A DNA stretch of 12,085 nucleotides from CADEDH01 sp047971245 (GTDB taxonomy: Bacteria; Actinomycetota; Acidimicrobiia; Acidimicrobiales; SZUA-35), in NCBI GenBank assembly GCA_047971245.1, contig JBKDZN010000109.1, positions 1 through 12,085 on the forward strand. The letters run 5' to 3'. Below are positions 6,184 to 12,085 of this stretch, one piece after another. Under the pieces are notes generated by a model. It was not told the DNA's origin and ran no database searches. It saw nothing but the letters and a program-made list of their open reading frames with translations. The translations under genes were made by a program, and so were the position numbers. The stretch's first letter is position 1. Every line of letters begins with the position of its first letter.

Positions 6184-8040
6184 TCACCGGCGGATCAAGC
6201 CCAGGTCCCGGGTGGCGCCCCGGTCGGCCGAGGTGACCACCGAGGCGTAGAGCTGCAGGGCGGGGGTCACCGTCCGGTCCCGATCCCGCGGGGTGAACGC
6301 GTGGGCCCCTCGGGCTTCCTCGGCCGCCCGGCGACGGGCCAGTTCCTCGTCGTCGACCCGGAGGTGGATGGAGCGATCGGGGATGTCGATCTCGATCACG
6401 TCACCGTCTTGGACCAGGGCAATCACCCCGCCGGAGGCGGCTTCGGGGGAGACGTGGCCGATCGAGAGGCCCGAGGTGCCGCCGGAGAACCGCCCGTCGG
6501 TTAGCAGGGCGCACTCCTTGCCGAGGCCGCGGCTTTTGATGTAGGTGGTGGGGTACAGCATCTCCTGCATCCCGGGGCCGCCCCGTGGGCCCTCGTAGCG
6601 CACGATGACCACGTCGCCGGCGTTGACCCGTTCCGGGTCGAGCACGCCTTCCATGGCCGCTTCCTGGGATTCGAACACCCGGGCCGTCCCCGAGAAGCGG
6701 AAGATCGACTCGTCGACCCCGGCGGTCTTGACGATGCAGCCGTCGGCGGCGATGTTGCCGTACAGCACGGCCAAGCCACCTTCACGGGTGTAGGCGTTGT
6801 CGACGGAGTGGATGCACCCCTCGGCCCGGTCAGTGTCGAGTGACGGCCACCGGGTGTCCTGGCTGAACGCCTCCTGGGTGGGGATGCCGGCGGGCCCGGC
6901 GGTGAACAGGCGCCGGGCCGCCTCGGTGGCGGTGGGCCGCACGATGTCCCACTGGTCGAGGGCGGCGGCGAGGGTCTCGCTGTGGACGGTCGGCACCGAG
7001 GTGTCGATGAGCCCGGCCCGGTCGAGCTCGCCGAGGATGCCCATGATCCCACCGGCGCGGTGCACATCCTCCATGTGGTACTGGTCGGTGGAGGGGGCCA
7101 CCTTGCAGATGTTGGGGACCCGCCGGCTGATCTGATCGATGTCGAACATGGTGAAGTCGTGCTCGGCCTCTTGGGCCGCGGCCAGGATGTGCAGCACCGT
7201 GTTGGTGGAGCCGCCCATGGCGATGTCGAGGGCCATGGCGTTGGCGAACGCGGTCGCCGAGGCCACGTTGCGGGGCAGGACGGACTCGTCGTCCTTCTCG
7301 TAGTAGCGGTGGGTGATGTCCACCACCCGGCGGCCGGCCTCGAGGAACAGCTCCCGCCGATCGGCGTGGGTGGCGAGGGTGGAGCCATTGCCGGGCAGGG
7401 ACAGCCCGAGGGCTTCGGTGAGGCAGTTCATCGAGTTGGCGGTGAACATCCCCGAGCACGACCCACAGGTGGGGCAGGCGGAGCGTTCCACCGCGTCGAC
7501 CTCCTCGTCGCTCACCGTCTGGTCGCCGGCTTTCATCATGGCCGAGATCAGATCGACCTTCACCTCCTGGCCGGCGAGCTTCGTCTTCCCGGCCTCCATC
7601 GGCCCGCCGGACACGAACACGGTGGGGATGTTGAGCCGCAGGGCGGCGTTCAACATGCCGGGGGTGATCTTGTCGCAATTGCTGATGCAGACCAGGGCGT
7701 CGGCACAGTGGGCGTTGACCATGTACTCGACCGAATCGGCGATCAGGTCTCGGCTCGGGAGGCTGTACAACATCCCGGCGTGGCCCATGGCGATGCCGTC
7801 ATCGACGGCGATGGTGTTGAACTCCTTGGCCACCCCGCCCGCGGCCTCGATCTCGGCGGCCACCAGTTGGCCGAGGTCCTTGAGGTGGACGTGACCAGGT
7901 ACGAACTGGGTGAAGCTGTTGGCGATGGCGACGATCGGTTTGCCGAAGTCACCATCGGTCATCCCGGTGGCCCGCCAGAGAGCCCGGGCCCCCGCCATGT
8001 TGCGACCGTGGGTGGACGTGTGCGACCGATACTGCGCCAT
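6184..8040 (-). CDS. ilvD: Dihydroxy-acid dehydratase
   Basis: This enzyme dehydrates 2,3-dihydroxy-isovalerate and 2,3-dihydroxy-3-methylvalerate to the 2-keto acids of valine, leucine, isoleucine and pantothenate synthesis. The 618-residue protein is full length and close to the E. coli form from beginning (YRSHTSTHGRNMAGARALWR) to end (TSADRGATRDLGLI). Cluster and metal residues are present: Cys122 with Asp123-Lys124 in CISNCDKITPG, Cys189, Cys192 and Cys195 in ACPTCGSCSGM, and Asp81 in AVDDGIAMGH. Later segments include MGGSTNTVLHILAAAQEAE, RYEGPRGGPGMQEMLYPT and DGRFSGGTSGLSIGHVSPEAA. I chose ATG 8040 because MAQYRSHT matches the family N-terminus. The open frame reaches back to 8142, but that stretch has no homology. 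Translation probably starts on a leaderless message. It stands alone, convergent with the sulfatase, and no other ilv or leu gene is nearby. Confidence 0.97.
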   Translation of the reverse strand: MAQYRSHTSTHGRNMAGARALWRATGMTDGDFGKPIVAIANSFTQFVPGHVHLKDLGQLVAAEIEAAGGVAKEFNTIAVDDGIAMGHAGMLYSLPSRDLIADSVEYMVNAHCADALVCISNCDKITPGMLNAALRLNIPTVFVSGGPMEAGKTKLAGQEVKVDLISAMMKAGDQTVSDEEVDAVERSACPTCGSCSGMFTANSMNCLTEALGLSLPGNGSTLATHADRRELFLEAGRRVVDITHRYYEKDDESVLPRNVASATAFANAMALDIAMGGSTNTVLHILAAAQEAEHDFTMFDIDQISRRVPNICKVAPSTDQYHMEDVHRAGGIMGILGELDRAGLIDTSVPTVHSETLAAALDQWDIVRPTATEAARRLFTAGPAGIPTQEAFSQDTRWPSLDTDRAEGCIHSVDNAYTREGGLAVLYGNIAADGCIVKTAGVDESIFRFSGTARVFESQEAAMEGVLDPERVNAGDVVIVRYEGPRGGPGMQEMLYPTTYIKSRGLGKECALLTDGRFSGGTSGLSIGHVSPEAASGGVIALVQDGDVIEIDIPDRSIHLRVDDEELARRRAAEEARGAHAFTPRDRDRTVTPALQLYASVVTSADRGATRDLGLIRR

Positions 8041-8046
8041 GCCCTG

Positions 8047-8052
8047 ATTATG
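8047..8052 (-). promoter_or_regulatory. -10 element for a leaderless ilvD transcript
   Basis: CATAAT on the minus strand (5 of 6 to TATAAT), six bases before the ATG at 8040. Initiation would fall on the A of the start codon. No Shine-Dalgarno sequence exists upstream. No clear -35 box at 16-18 bases. Confidence 0.5.
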
Positions 8053-8161
8053 CTCGATTCGCTTGCCGACACCAGCAGTTCTCCGAACGTTGCCGGTCCG
8101 GCCCTGCCGCGCAGGCGGCCACGGCCGACAACGGCTCGGCACCCCGGGGCGATCAGGGGCT

Positions 8162-8209
8162 GCACCTGACCGCCCCCGATCCGCAACAGGGTCCGCCGGG
8201 GCCAGGTGC
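8162..8209 (-). terminator. Possible terminator after the HNH gene
   Basis: GCACCTG (8162-8168) pairs with CAGGTGC (8203-8209), and inside it GCCCCCG (8172-8178) pairs with CGGGGC (8197-8202) with a one-base bulge. The loop is 18 bases. It begins 37 bases after the HNH stop, in the 206-base gap before ilvD. No T-tract. The rest of the gap (8053-8161 and 8210-8246) shows nothing I can name. Confidence 0.35.
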
Positions 8210-8246
8210 CGGCTATTCGGTTGTCAAGGTGCGAAGACTCGCGTGG

Positions 8247-9905
8247 TCAGTGGGATCCATTACCCGCATTACCCGCTGCCCGGCCCTGGTTGGCCAGGAC
8301 GGCGGATCCATGACGACGCGATGGTTGCTGGTGGGGCGGCCGCGGTTGGCAGCCCGGCGGCCAGGCCGTGGCCGGACGGTCGGGCACCCCCGAAGGACGA
8401 TCGGGCGGCCCGGTCGCGCGATCAGGAACCCGGCCCGGACGGTCGGGCGGCCCCTCCGGATTGCCGCTCGGGCCTGCCGGCGTGGCCGCTCGTGGCCGGC
8501 GGGTGAGGGGCCCGTCGGGTTGGCCGTGGCCCCACCATTGACCGTCGGGCCGCCGGATCTCGAGGCGGCGCCGGGCGTCGAGCCGGATCCGCCAGCGGCC
8601 TTCGTGGACGAGGTGGTGATGGTGGCTGCACAACGGGACCAGGTTCTCGAAGTCGGTGGGACCGTGCTCTTCCCACGGCGTGATGTGGTGGATATGGCAC
8701 CAGGCGAACGGACGGTCGCAGTGGCCGAACGCGCACGTCGAGTACAGAGCCCGGAGCGCTCGCCGCTGTCTCGCCGTGGCCACCCGTTTCGAACGACCGA
8801 CGTCCAACGGATTCCCGGTGGCCGGATCGAACAGGATCCGTTGCCAGAATCCGCCGCAGTGCAGCCGTTCCCGGGTTTCCGGGCTGATCGCCTCGCCCGA
8901 ACGACCCCATTCGGCCACCGTGGTCTCGTGCTCCCCGGCGGTGACGGTGGCCGCATCGACCAGCACATTGACCAACGGGTGAGCGATCTCGCTTCCGGGG
9001 CGAAACGCCCGCGCCAGCATCTCCACCAACGCCTCGGCCCGGAGCCGATCGTCGAACCGCAATCCCGACCGCCCGGCCCTCGCCTGGTTGCGGCCATGGT
9101 CGAAACCAGGCTCCGACCCGACCCCATCGGGCTCCGCCTCAGCCGCCTCGGCCGCGAGATCTCCGGCCTCATCGGCCGTGGTGTCGGCGGGACCCGGGCC
9201 GGTGACGGCGGCGTCGGTGATGGCGGCGTCCGCGTCGGTGGTGCGGTTCCGGGTGAGGGCTGTCATCTCCCGATCGAAGGCGGCGCCGAGAAGCTCGGCC
9301 GATTCGGCATCGAACACGCCATGCAGCCGATACAGACCGTCGGCCCCCTGCCACAGCCGGAGGCCGACCTCGCGTTCGCGCCGCTCCGTCAGGGTTCGGC
9401 CGGCATCCCGGGCGATCCCATCGACCAGCCGGTTGACCCGCCGGGCGAATCGCCTGGGCGGCAACGACACGACCCACTCGGCGAGGTCCGCGTCGCGGGC
9501 CACGAAGGCGGCCTGCTCGACCGCGCCCGCGAGCCGCGACCGGGCCCCGGCCAAGCGGTCGACGCACTCGGGATTGGCCCGACCCGATCCCAGCACCGCC
9601 GATACCTCGGGCAGGTCACTCACAGAGCGTTGCCGCCGGGCCCGACGGCCCGCCTCCGCCGATGACACCCCACCACGACCGAGCACATCCTCCGGGGCGG
9701 CGCCCGGCCCGCCACCCGCCGACAACGCATCGGCCAAACCGACCAGGCGAGCCTCGTAGCCGACCAGGACCCGACGGGCCTCCTCCACCTGGCCCAGCAA
9801 CGATTCGACCCGGCCCGCCGCCTGCTCCCGACACCCGGTGACACCGGACGCGAACGAGGCGAGGCCCTGATCCAGTTCCGTTCCGAGACAGCCGAGCGAG
9901 GTCAT
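8247..9905 (-). CDS. DUF222 domain / HNH endonuclease protein
   Basis: A 552-residue protein of the large actinobacterial DUF222-HNH (13E12-like) group. An N-terminal helical DUF222 region runs from about residue 1 to 390. It is interrupted at about 222-278 by an Ala/Asp/Glu/Thr-rich low-complexity stretch. The C-terminal HNH nuclease spans about 388-440: zinc cysteines Cys391, Cys396, Cys403 and Cys426, then HIHHITPW with His406-His407, FENLVPLC with Asn421, and HHHHLVHEGRW with His434. Residues 460-552 are a Pro/Arg/Gly-rich tail that includes a 14-residue tandem repeat. The nuclease site looks intact, so DNA cleavage or nicking is plausible. The biological role of the group is unknown. ATG 9905 is chosen because MTSLGCLGTELDQGLASFA starts the helical region and CATGAT sits six bases upstream. 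The open frame continues to 10172 but crosses a terminator. Confidence 0.88.
   Translation of the reverse strand: MTSLGCLGTELDQGLASFASGVTGCREQAAGRVESLLGQVEEARRVLVGYEARLVGLADALSAGGGPGAAPEDVLGRGGVSSAEAGRRARRQRSVSDLPEVSAVLGSGRANPECVDRLAGARSRLAGAVEQAAFVARDADLAEWVVSLPPRRFARRVNRLVDGIARDAGRTLTERREREVGLRLWQGADGLYRLHGVFDAESAELLGAAFDREMTALTRNRTTDADAAITDAAVTGPGPADTTADEAGDLAAEAAEAEPDGVGSEPGFDHGRNQARAGRSGLRFDDRLRAEALVEMLARAFRPGSEIAHPLVNVLVDAATVTAGEHETTVAEWGRSGEAISPETRERLHCGGFWQRILFDPATGNPLDVGRSKRVATARQRRALRALYSTCAFGHCDRPFAWCHIHHITPWEEHGPTDFENLVPLCSHHHHLVHEGRWRIRLDARRRLEIRRPDGQWWGHGQPDGPLTRRPRAATPAGPSGNPEGPPDRPGRVPDRATGPPDRPSGVPDRPATAWPPGCQPRPPHQQPSRRHGSAVLANQGRAAGNAGNGSH
8367..8453 (-). repeat. 14-15-residue tandem repeat in the HNH protein tail
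   Basis: Residues 485-498 (GPPDRPGRVPDRAT) and 499-513 (GPPDRPSGVPDRPAT) are near copies coded by adjacent segments of 42 and 45 bases. The tail is likely disordered. The repeat probably reflects slippage and drift. Confidence 0.65.
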
Positions 9906-9911
9906 GCCACC

Positions 9912-9917
9912 ATCATG
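9912..9917 (-). promoter_or_regulatory. -10-like element before the HNH gene
   Basis: CATGAT on the minus strand, six bases before ATG 9905, with no Shine-Dalgarno sequence between. Same hexamer and spacing as before the gene at 3659. It lies downstream of the terminator at 9974-10013, as a separate promoter should. Confidence 0.4.
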
Positions 9918-9973
9918 AACAAGGGCTGTGACACTGAACGGCCCCAAACCCCCCGCCACCAGAGAAAATCCGG

Positions 9974-10013
9974 AAAAAAACCTGAGCGATCCGGACGGGG
10001 CACCGGACCCAGG
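9974..10013 (-). terminator. Rho-independent terminator after the DinB-fold gene
   Basis: On the minus strand an 11-bp stem is followed at once by seven T residues (9974-9980). CCTGGGTCCGG (10013-10003) pairs with CCGGA and CTCAGG, with one G-T pair and a three-base bulge (TCG), around an 8-base loop. It lies 106 bases after the DinB stop and about 70 bases before the HNH start, so it separates the two units. Two further short hairpins (10058-10071 and 10070-10082, overlapping) lie between the DinB stop and this site. Otherwise 9906-10119 holds nothing I can name. Confidence 0.65.
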
Positions 10014-10119
10014 ACCGGGGACGGCGAGGGCCCGAGCCGGACGACGACACGCCCCGCGCGCCCGAGGGCGCTCCACCGGAGCGACGGGCATGAAGGCCCG
10101 GCCCCGCTGGCCCCTCAAC

Positions 10120-10656
10120 TCAGCCGCGACCCCGCTCCACCATCCCCCGCACCAGGGCGGCCTGGCCCACATGCTGGGCCACCTCGTTGGCGACGCTGGT
10201 GATCCGGGCCAGGAGGGTGACAGGCGGTTCCCACCGTTCGTCGACCACCCGGTCCCAGTCGGGGTCGGCCACCGCAGCGAGGAAGGCCTGGGTGCGGGCG
10301 TGGACAGCGTCGTAGTACTCGACCAGGAGGCTGCCGTCGGCCCGGACCTGCCCGACCTGTTCGGTGGTCATGCCGTAGCCGTGGGCTTCGGGCGGGAACG
10401 GGAGGGCGAACCGGCCGACGAACCCGTCGGCCACATAGGCCTGATCGGCCATGGCCGAACGGCCGAGCGCGGCGGCCGCGGCCGCGATGTGGTCGTCCTC
10501 CACCCGGGTGAGATGCCAGATCAGCCAGGCGACGGTGTTGGCCTCCGGGTCGACCCGGCGGGCGAGCTCGTCGGCCGACAGGTCGCCCACGGCCTCACGC
10601 ACGAGATCGGGCATCCGGTCGAACATCGCGGTGAACGCTGCTGCAGCCGTGCTCAT
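10120..10656 (-). CDS. DinB-fold protein (DUF664-like, possible thiol-dependent enzyme)
   Basis: A 178-residue four-helix-bundle protein of the DinB/YfiT superfamily, many actinobacterial members of which are mycothiol-linked. Possible metal ligands lie at the family positions: His48 in AWLIWHLTRVEDDH, His56 in the same helix, and His162 in EVAQHVGQAALVRGMV. The segment NTVAWLIWHLTR is typical of the family. The substrate is unknown. The predicted site is cytoplasmic, with no signal peptide. The gene follows the DUF6204 gene by 21 bases. GGAGG directly touches the ATG with no spacing, so it cannot serve as a normal Shine-Dalgarno sequence. TAGCGT six bases before the ATG suggests a leaderless message of its own, although readthrough from the upstream gene is also likely. 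Confidence 0.87.
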   Translation of the reverse strand: MSTAAAAFTAMFDRMPDLVREAVGDLSADELARRVDPEANTVAWLIWHLTRVEDDHIAAAAAALGRSAMADQAYVADGFVGRFALPFPPEAHGYGMTTEQVGQVRADGSLLVEYYDAVHARTQAFLAAVADPDWDRVVDERWEPPVTLLARITSVANEVAQHVGQAALVRGMVERGRG

Positions 10657-10662
10657 CCTCCG

Positions 10663-10668
10663 ACGCTA
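10663..10668 (-). promoter_or_regulatory. -10-like element before the DinB-fold gene
   Basis: TAGCGT on the minus strand, six bases before ATG 10656, inside the 21-base gap to the upstream gene. TANNNT form, leaderless spacing. Confidence 0.4.
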
Positions 10669-10677
10669 CCCGAATCG

Positions 10678-11010
10678 TCAGGCCCGGCTCGGGCGGTCCT
10701 CCCACATGGTCGCCATGTCGGTCACCGTCACGGTGAGACGCTTGTGCGGATACCCGGACCGCTCCAACCATTCCGCCGCCCGGGCCAGAGCCTGTTCCCC
10801 GACGGCGTCGTCGTCGACGTCATCGTCGGTCACCCGCGTCTCGTACCGCAGGTTGAACGCCACCAGCCGCTCGTCGTAGACGAACATGCCGTCCCGGGTG
10901 AAGGTGGCGTTCAGGTAGTCGTGCTCGGGTCGGGCGGCACGCAAGGCCTGCTTCGTATCGGCGTCCAAACCGTCGAACTGGCCGCGCACCACGATCCGGT
11001 AGATCCTCAC
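10678..11010 (-). CDS. DUF6204 family protein
   Basis: A 110-residue protein of a small uncharacterised actinobacterial family, recognised from RIYRIVVRGQFDGL at the start, then PEHDYLNATFTRDGMFVYDERLVAFNLRYETRV and LTVTVTDMATMWEDR at the end. It has an alternating strand-helix pattern, an acidic middle (DDDVDDDAVGEQ) and no signal peptide. The function is unknown. I start it at GTG 11008-11010 because family members begin close to the (F/I)R(V/I) strand, and TACCGT lies seven bases upstream. The frame stays open to GTG 11076, which would add 22 Ala/Pro-rich residues (MAGEEPATSRF...). TAAAAT at 11086-11091 lies nine bases before that codon, so the longer form cannot be excluded. It is probably cotranscribed with the DinB-fold gene 21 bases downstream. 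Confidence 0.8.
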   Translation of the reverse strand: MRIYRIVVRGQFDGLDADTKQALRAARPEHDYLNATFTRDGMFVYDERLVAFNLRYETRVTDDDVDDDAVGEQALARAAEWLERSGYPHKRLTVTVTDMATMWEDRPSRA

Positions 11011-11017
11011 CGGACCG

Positions 11018-11023
11018 ACGGTA
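11018..11023 (-). promoter_or_regulatory. -10-like element before the DUF6204 gene
   Basis: TACCGT on the minus strand, seven bases before the chosen GTG at 11010, and no Shine-Dalgarno sequence. It competes with TAAAAT at 11086-11091 as the promoter. Confidence 0.3.
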
Positions 11024-11085
11024 GCCGGGGCAGCCGGTGGCGCGAAACGACTGGTGGCAGGCTCCTCCCCCGCCACGGTCGGGCA

Positions 11086-11091
11086 ATTTTA
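11086..11091 (-). promoter_or_regulatory. -10 element, alternative DUF6204 promoter
   Basis: TAAAAT on the minus strand (5 of 6 to TATAAT), in the most AT-rich spot of the intergenic region. It would start a message with about 70 bases before GTG 11010, or almost leaderless on GTG 11076. No good -35 box. Confidence 0.4.
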
Positions 11092-11106
11092 CCGACGGCT
11101 CAACGG

Positions 11107-11136
11107 TTGACTACGCCGACATCAAGCTCGTAGCTT
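11107..11136 (+). promoter_or_regulatory. Promoter of the secreted FN3 gene
   Basis: TTGACT (11107-11112, 5 of 6 to TTGACA), an 18-base spacer and TAGCTT (11131-11136, TANNNT form). This is the only spot in the window where I see both boxes. It would give a leader of about 130 bases upstream of ATG 11276. Confidence 0.55.
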
Positions 11137-11233
11137 GCCCATCGTTGGGGCTGTGTCAACGTCGACCGGCCCCGGTTCAGGGCGGCGGCGTAGGGGCGTA
11201 GCTAGAGTGGATCGAGGCCTTTCGGGGGCCTGT

Positions 11234-11269
11234 CCTCCCGCGGTCAGATGTCGTCTGACATGGCGGAGG
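11234..11269 (+). promoter_or_regulatory. Leader hairpin that can hide the ribosome binding site of the FN3 gene
   Basis: GTCAGA (11243-11248) and TCTGAC (11254-11259) pair perfectly around TGTCG. Outside this, CCTCCCGC (11234-11241) pairs with GCGGAGG (11263-11269) with one bulged C. The GGAGGG Shine-Dalgarno (11265-11270) would be locked in the outer stem, five bases before ATG 11276. Upstream, AGGCC (11215-11219) and GGCCT (11227-11231) form a further 5-bp stem. I match no known riboswitch class. Confidence 0.45.
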
Positions 11270-11275
11270 GGCATG

Positions 11276-11822
11276 ATGATCAGGCGCGGTCACACGCGGG
11301 ATTCGGCAATGGGCTCAACGGCGGGCGGGCAACCGCGCCACCAACCGCAACGGCGTCGGCAACGGCGCCGGCGGCATCTGTGGCGGGTCCTGACGGTAAT
11401 GGCCGTGCTCGCCGCCGGACTGGCCGCCAACACCCTGCCGCCCCTCCCTCCCCCGGGCCTACCGGTACCAGGTGGTGGCCACCAACCCCGCCGGCGATGC
11501 GGCCTCGGACGCCATCACCGTGACGGTGCCGTCGGGGACCCCACCGGCGGCGCCGACCAACCCGCTGGTGACGAACCGGACCCTGACGTCGTTGACCCTG
11601 TCGTGGACCGACAACTCGTCTGACGAGACGGGATTCGTGGTCGAGATCGCCACCGACCGGAGATTCACCCAGAGCGTCCAGTCGTTCACCGTGGGACCGG
11701 ACACGGCCGGCTACCGGTTCTCCCCGCTGGCGCCGAAGACCCGCTACTACCTGCGGGTGGCGTCCACCAACGGCGCCGGCAACTCGACGTGGAGCGCCAC
11801 GGTGGCCGACATGACGAAGTAG
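11276..11822 (+). pseudogene. Secreted fibronectin type III protein, broken by internal deletion and frame change
   Basis: From ATG 11276 (GGAGGG at 11265-11270 upstream) the frame encodes an Arg-rich n-region (RRRQRRRRHLWR) and a hydrophobic core (VLTVMAVLAAGLAA), an export signal. After about 11450 it turns into a meaningless Pro/Gly/Arg stretch ending at 11623. Fibronectin type III sequence continues in another frame. RAYRYQVVATNPAGDAASDAITVTVPSG is the tail of one domain, only its last strands. A complete domain follows, APTNPLVTNRTLTSLTLSWTDNSSDETGFVVEIAT through LRVASTNGAGNSTW, with a stop at 11820-11822. Since the first FN3 domain lacks its front half, a plain one-base frameshift is not enough: a deletion near 11445-11460 is needed. 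It is either a true pseudogene or an assembly collapse over repeated domains. The intact ancestor was probably a larger surface or secreted protein. Confidence 0.65.
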
Positions 11823-11826
11823 CGCC

Positions 11827-11863
11827 TCTCGCCCCGGGGTGGGCTACTCACCCCGGGGCGAGA
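11827..11863. terminator. Bidirectional terminator hairpin, perfect 15-bp stem
   Basis: TCTCGCCCCGGGGTG (11827-11841) is a perfect inverted repeat of 11849-11863, around the loop GGCTACT. It begins four bases after the FN3 stop. It includes the last codons of the convergent LuxR-type gene, whose TAG stop lies in the loop (11844-11846). No T-tract on either side. Confidence 0.6.
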
Positions 11864-12085
11864 CGAGGCCGGAGCGGTAGGCGTAGGCCACCAGTTGGGC
11901 CCGGTCCCGCACCGCGAGCTTCATCATGGCCCGGTTGGCGTGGGTCTTGACGGTGAGGGTCGACAGGTAGAGGCGTTCGGCGATGTCGGCGTTGGTGAGG
12001 CCCAGCGCGGCCAGCTCGACCACCTCGCGTTCCCGGGGGGTGAGCAGGGCGATGGCCGGGTCGTCGGGTTCCGGTGCGGGCGCGC
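11844..12085 (-). CDS. LuxR/NarL-type regulator, C-terminal DNA-binding part only
   Basis: The last 79 codons of a transcription regulator, with its start beyond the right edge. After a short Pro/Asp-rich linker (APAPEPDDPAIA) comes a full LuxR-type HTH: LLTPREREVVELAALGLTNADIAERLYLSTLTVKTHANRAMMKL, then RAQLVAYAYRSGLV and a short end SPRGE. The TPREREV motif, the recognition helix STLTVKTHANR and the C-terminal helix are those of NarL-family response regulators. I would expect an N-terminal receiver domain and a partner histidine kinase upstream, but neither is visible. The frame has no ORF start in the window. It converges on the FN3 gene and shares its terminator. Confidence 0.92.
   Translation of the reverse strand, partial: APAPEPDDPAIALLTPREREVVELAALGLTNADIAERLYLSTLTVKTHANRAMMKLAVRDRAQLVAYAYRSGLVSPRGE

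Noticed and set aside
8041..8142. An N-terminal extension of IlvD by 34 residues
   Set aside because: MAQYRSHTSTHGRN is the known family start, and a -10 element for a leaderless message lies inside the supposed extension.
8222..8227. A perfect TTGACA on the minus strand between the HNH gene and ilvD
   Set aside because: No -10 box stands 16-18 bases downstream, and it is 180 bases from ilvD, so it is probably chance.
6982..9665. Long plus-strand open frames opposite ilvD and the HNH gene
   Set aside because: Same GC-driven shadows. The minus-strand proteins are clear family members.
8247..9905. The HNH protein as part of an anti-phage defence system
   Set aside because: It stands alone, with no helicase, ATPase, methylase, integrase or repeats beside it. 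DUF222-HNH proteins are widespread in actinobacteria without known defence links.
9906..10172. An N-terminal extension of the HNH protein
   Set aside because: It crosses a strong terminator, is Arg/Pro/Gly-rich without homology, and the family start lies at 9905.
9928..11133. A 401-codon plus-strand open frame opposite the DinB-fold and DUF6204 genes
   Set aside because: Composition is repetitive and it runs through the T-tract terminator and promoters. No recognisable domain.
11143..11275. A known riboswitch (cyclic dinucleotide class) in the FN3 leader
   Set aside because: The leader is structured, but I could not match conserved core motifs of the cyclic-di-GMP or cyclic-di-AMP classes.

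Overview
The window is about 70% GC, with GTG starts, a GuaB3-type protein, a DUF222/HNH endonuclease, a DUF6204 protein and a DinB-type protein. Together these point to a high-GC actinobacterium. An Acidimicrobiia-like lineage is my guess from the overall look and is not proven by the sequence. Most of the window is ordinary chromosomal housekeeping and accessory sequence. I see no CRISPR array, rRNA, tRNA, insertion sequence or phage module, and no convincing new multi-gene system.

Layout. Positions 1-2132 (minus) hold guaB3 and then guaA, overlapping by four bases (ATGA). guaA runs off the left edge. Positions 2241-3588 (minus) hold a 51-residue unannotated protein and then a YcaQ/AlkX-like DNA glycosylase. 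Divergent from them, 3659-4438 (plus) encodes a beta-rich hypothetical protein. A type I sulfatase follows at 4595-6040 (plus). It converges on ilvD (6184-8040, minus), and the gap between them holds two tandem duplications and two strong hairpins. Upstream of ilvD lie a DUF222/HNH endonuclease (8247-9905, minus), a T-tract terminator (9974-10013), a DinB-fold protein (10120-10656, minus) and a DUF6204 protein (10678-11010, minus). Divergent from the last, 11276-11822 (plus) is a secreted fibronectin type III gene that appears broken by an internal deletion and frame change. The window ends in the C-terminal part of a LuxR/NarL-type regulator (11844-12085, minus). A perfect 15-bp inverted repeat separates those two convergent genes.

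How the genes work together: guaB3 and guaA are linked to GMP synthesis, and ilvD serves branched-chain amino acid and pantothenate synthesis. The other genes look independent. The most coherent non-gene signal is regulatory. Six genes have a -10-like hexamer ending 6-8 bases before the start codon and no usable Shine-Dalgarno sequence, which suggests leaderless transcripts. guaB3, the sulfatase and the secreted FN3 gene instead have clear Shine-Dalgarno sequences. The FN3 one can be folded into a hairpin that would hide it.
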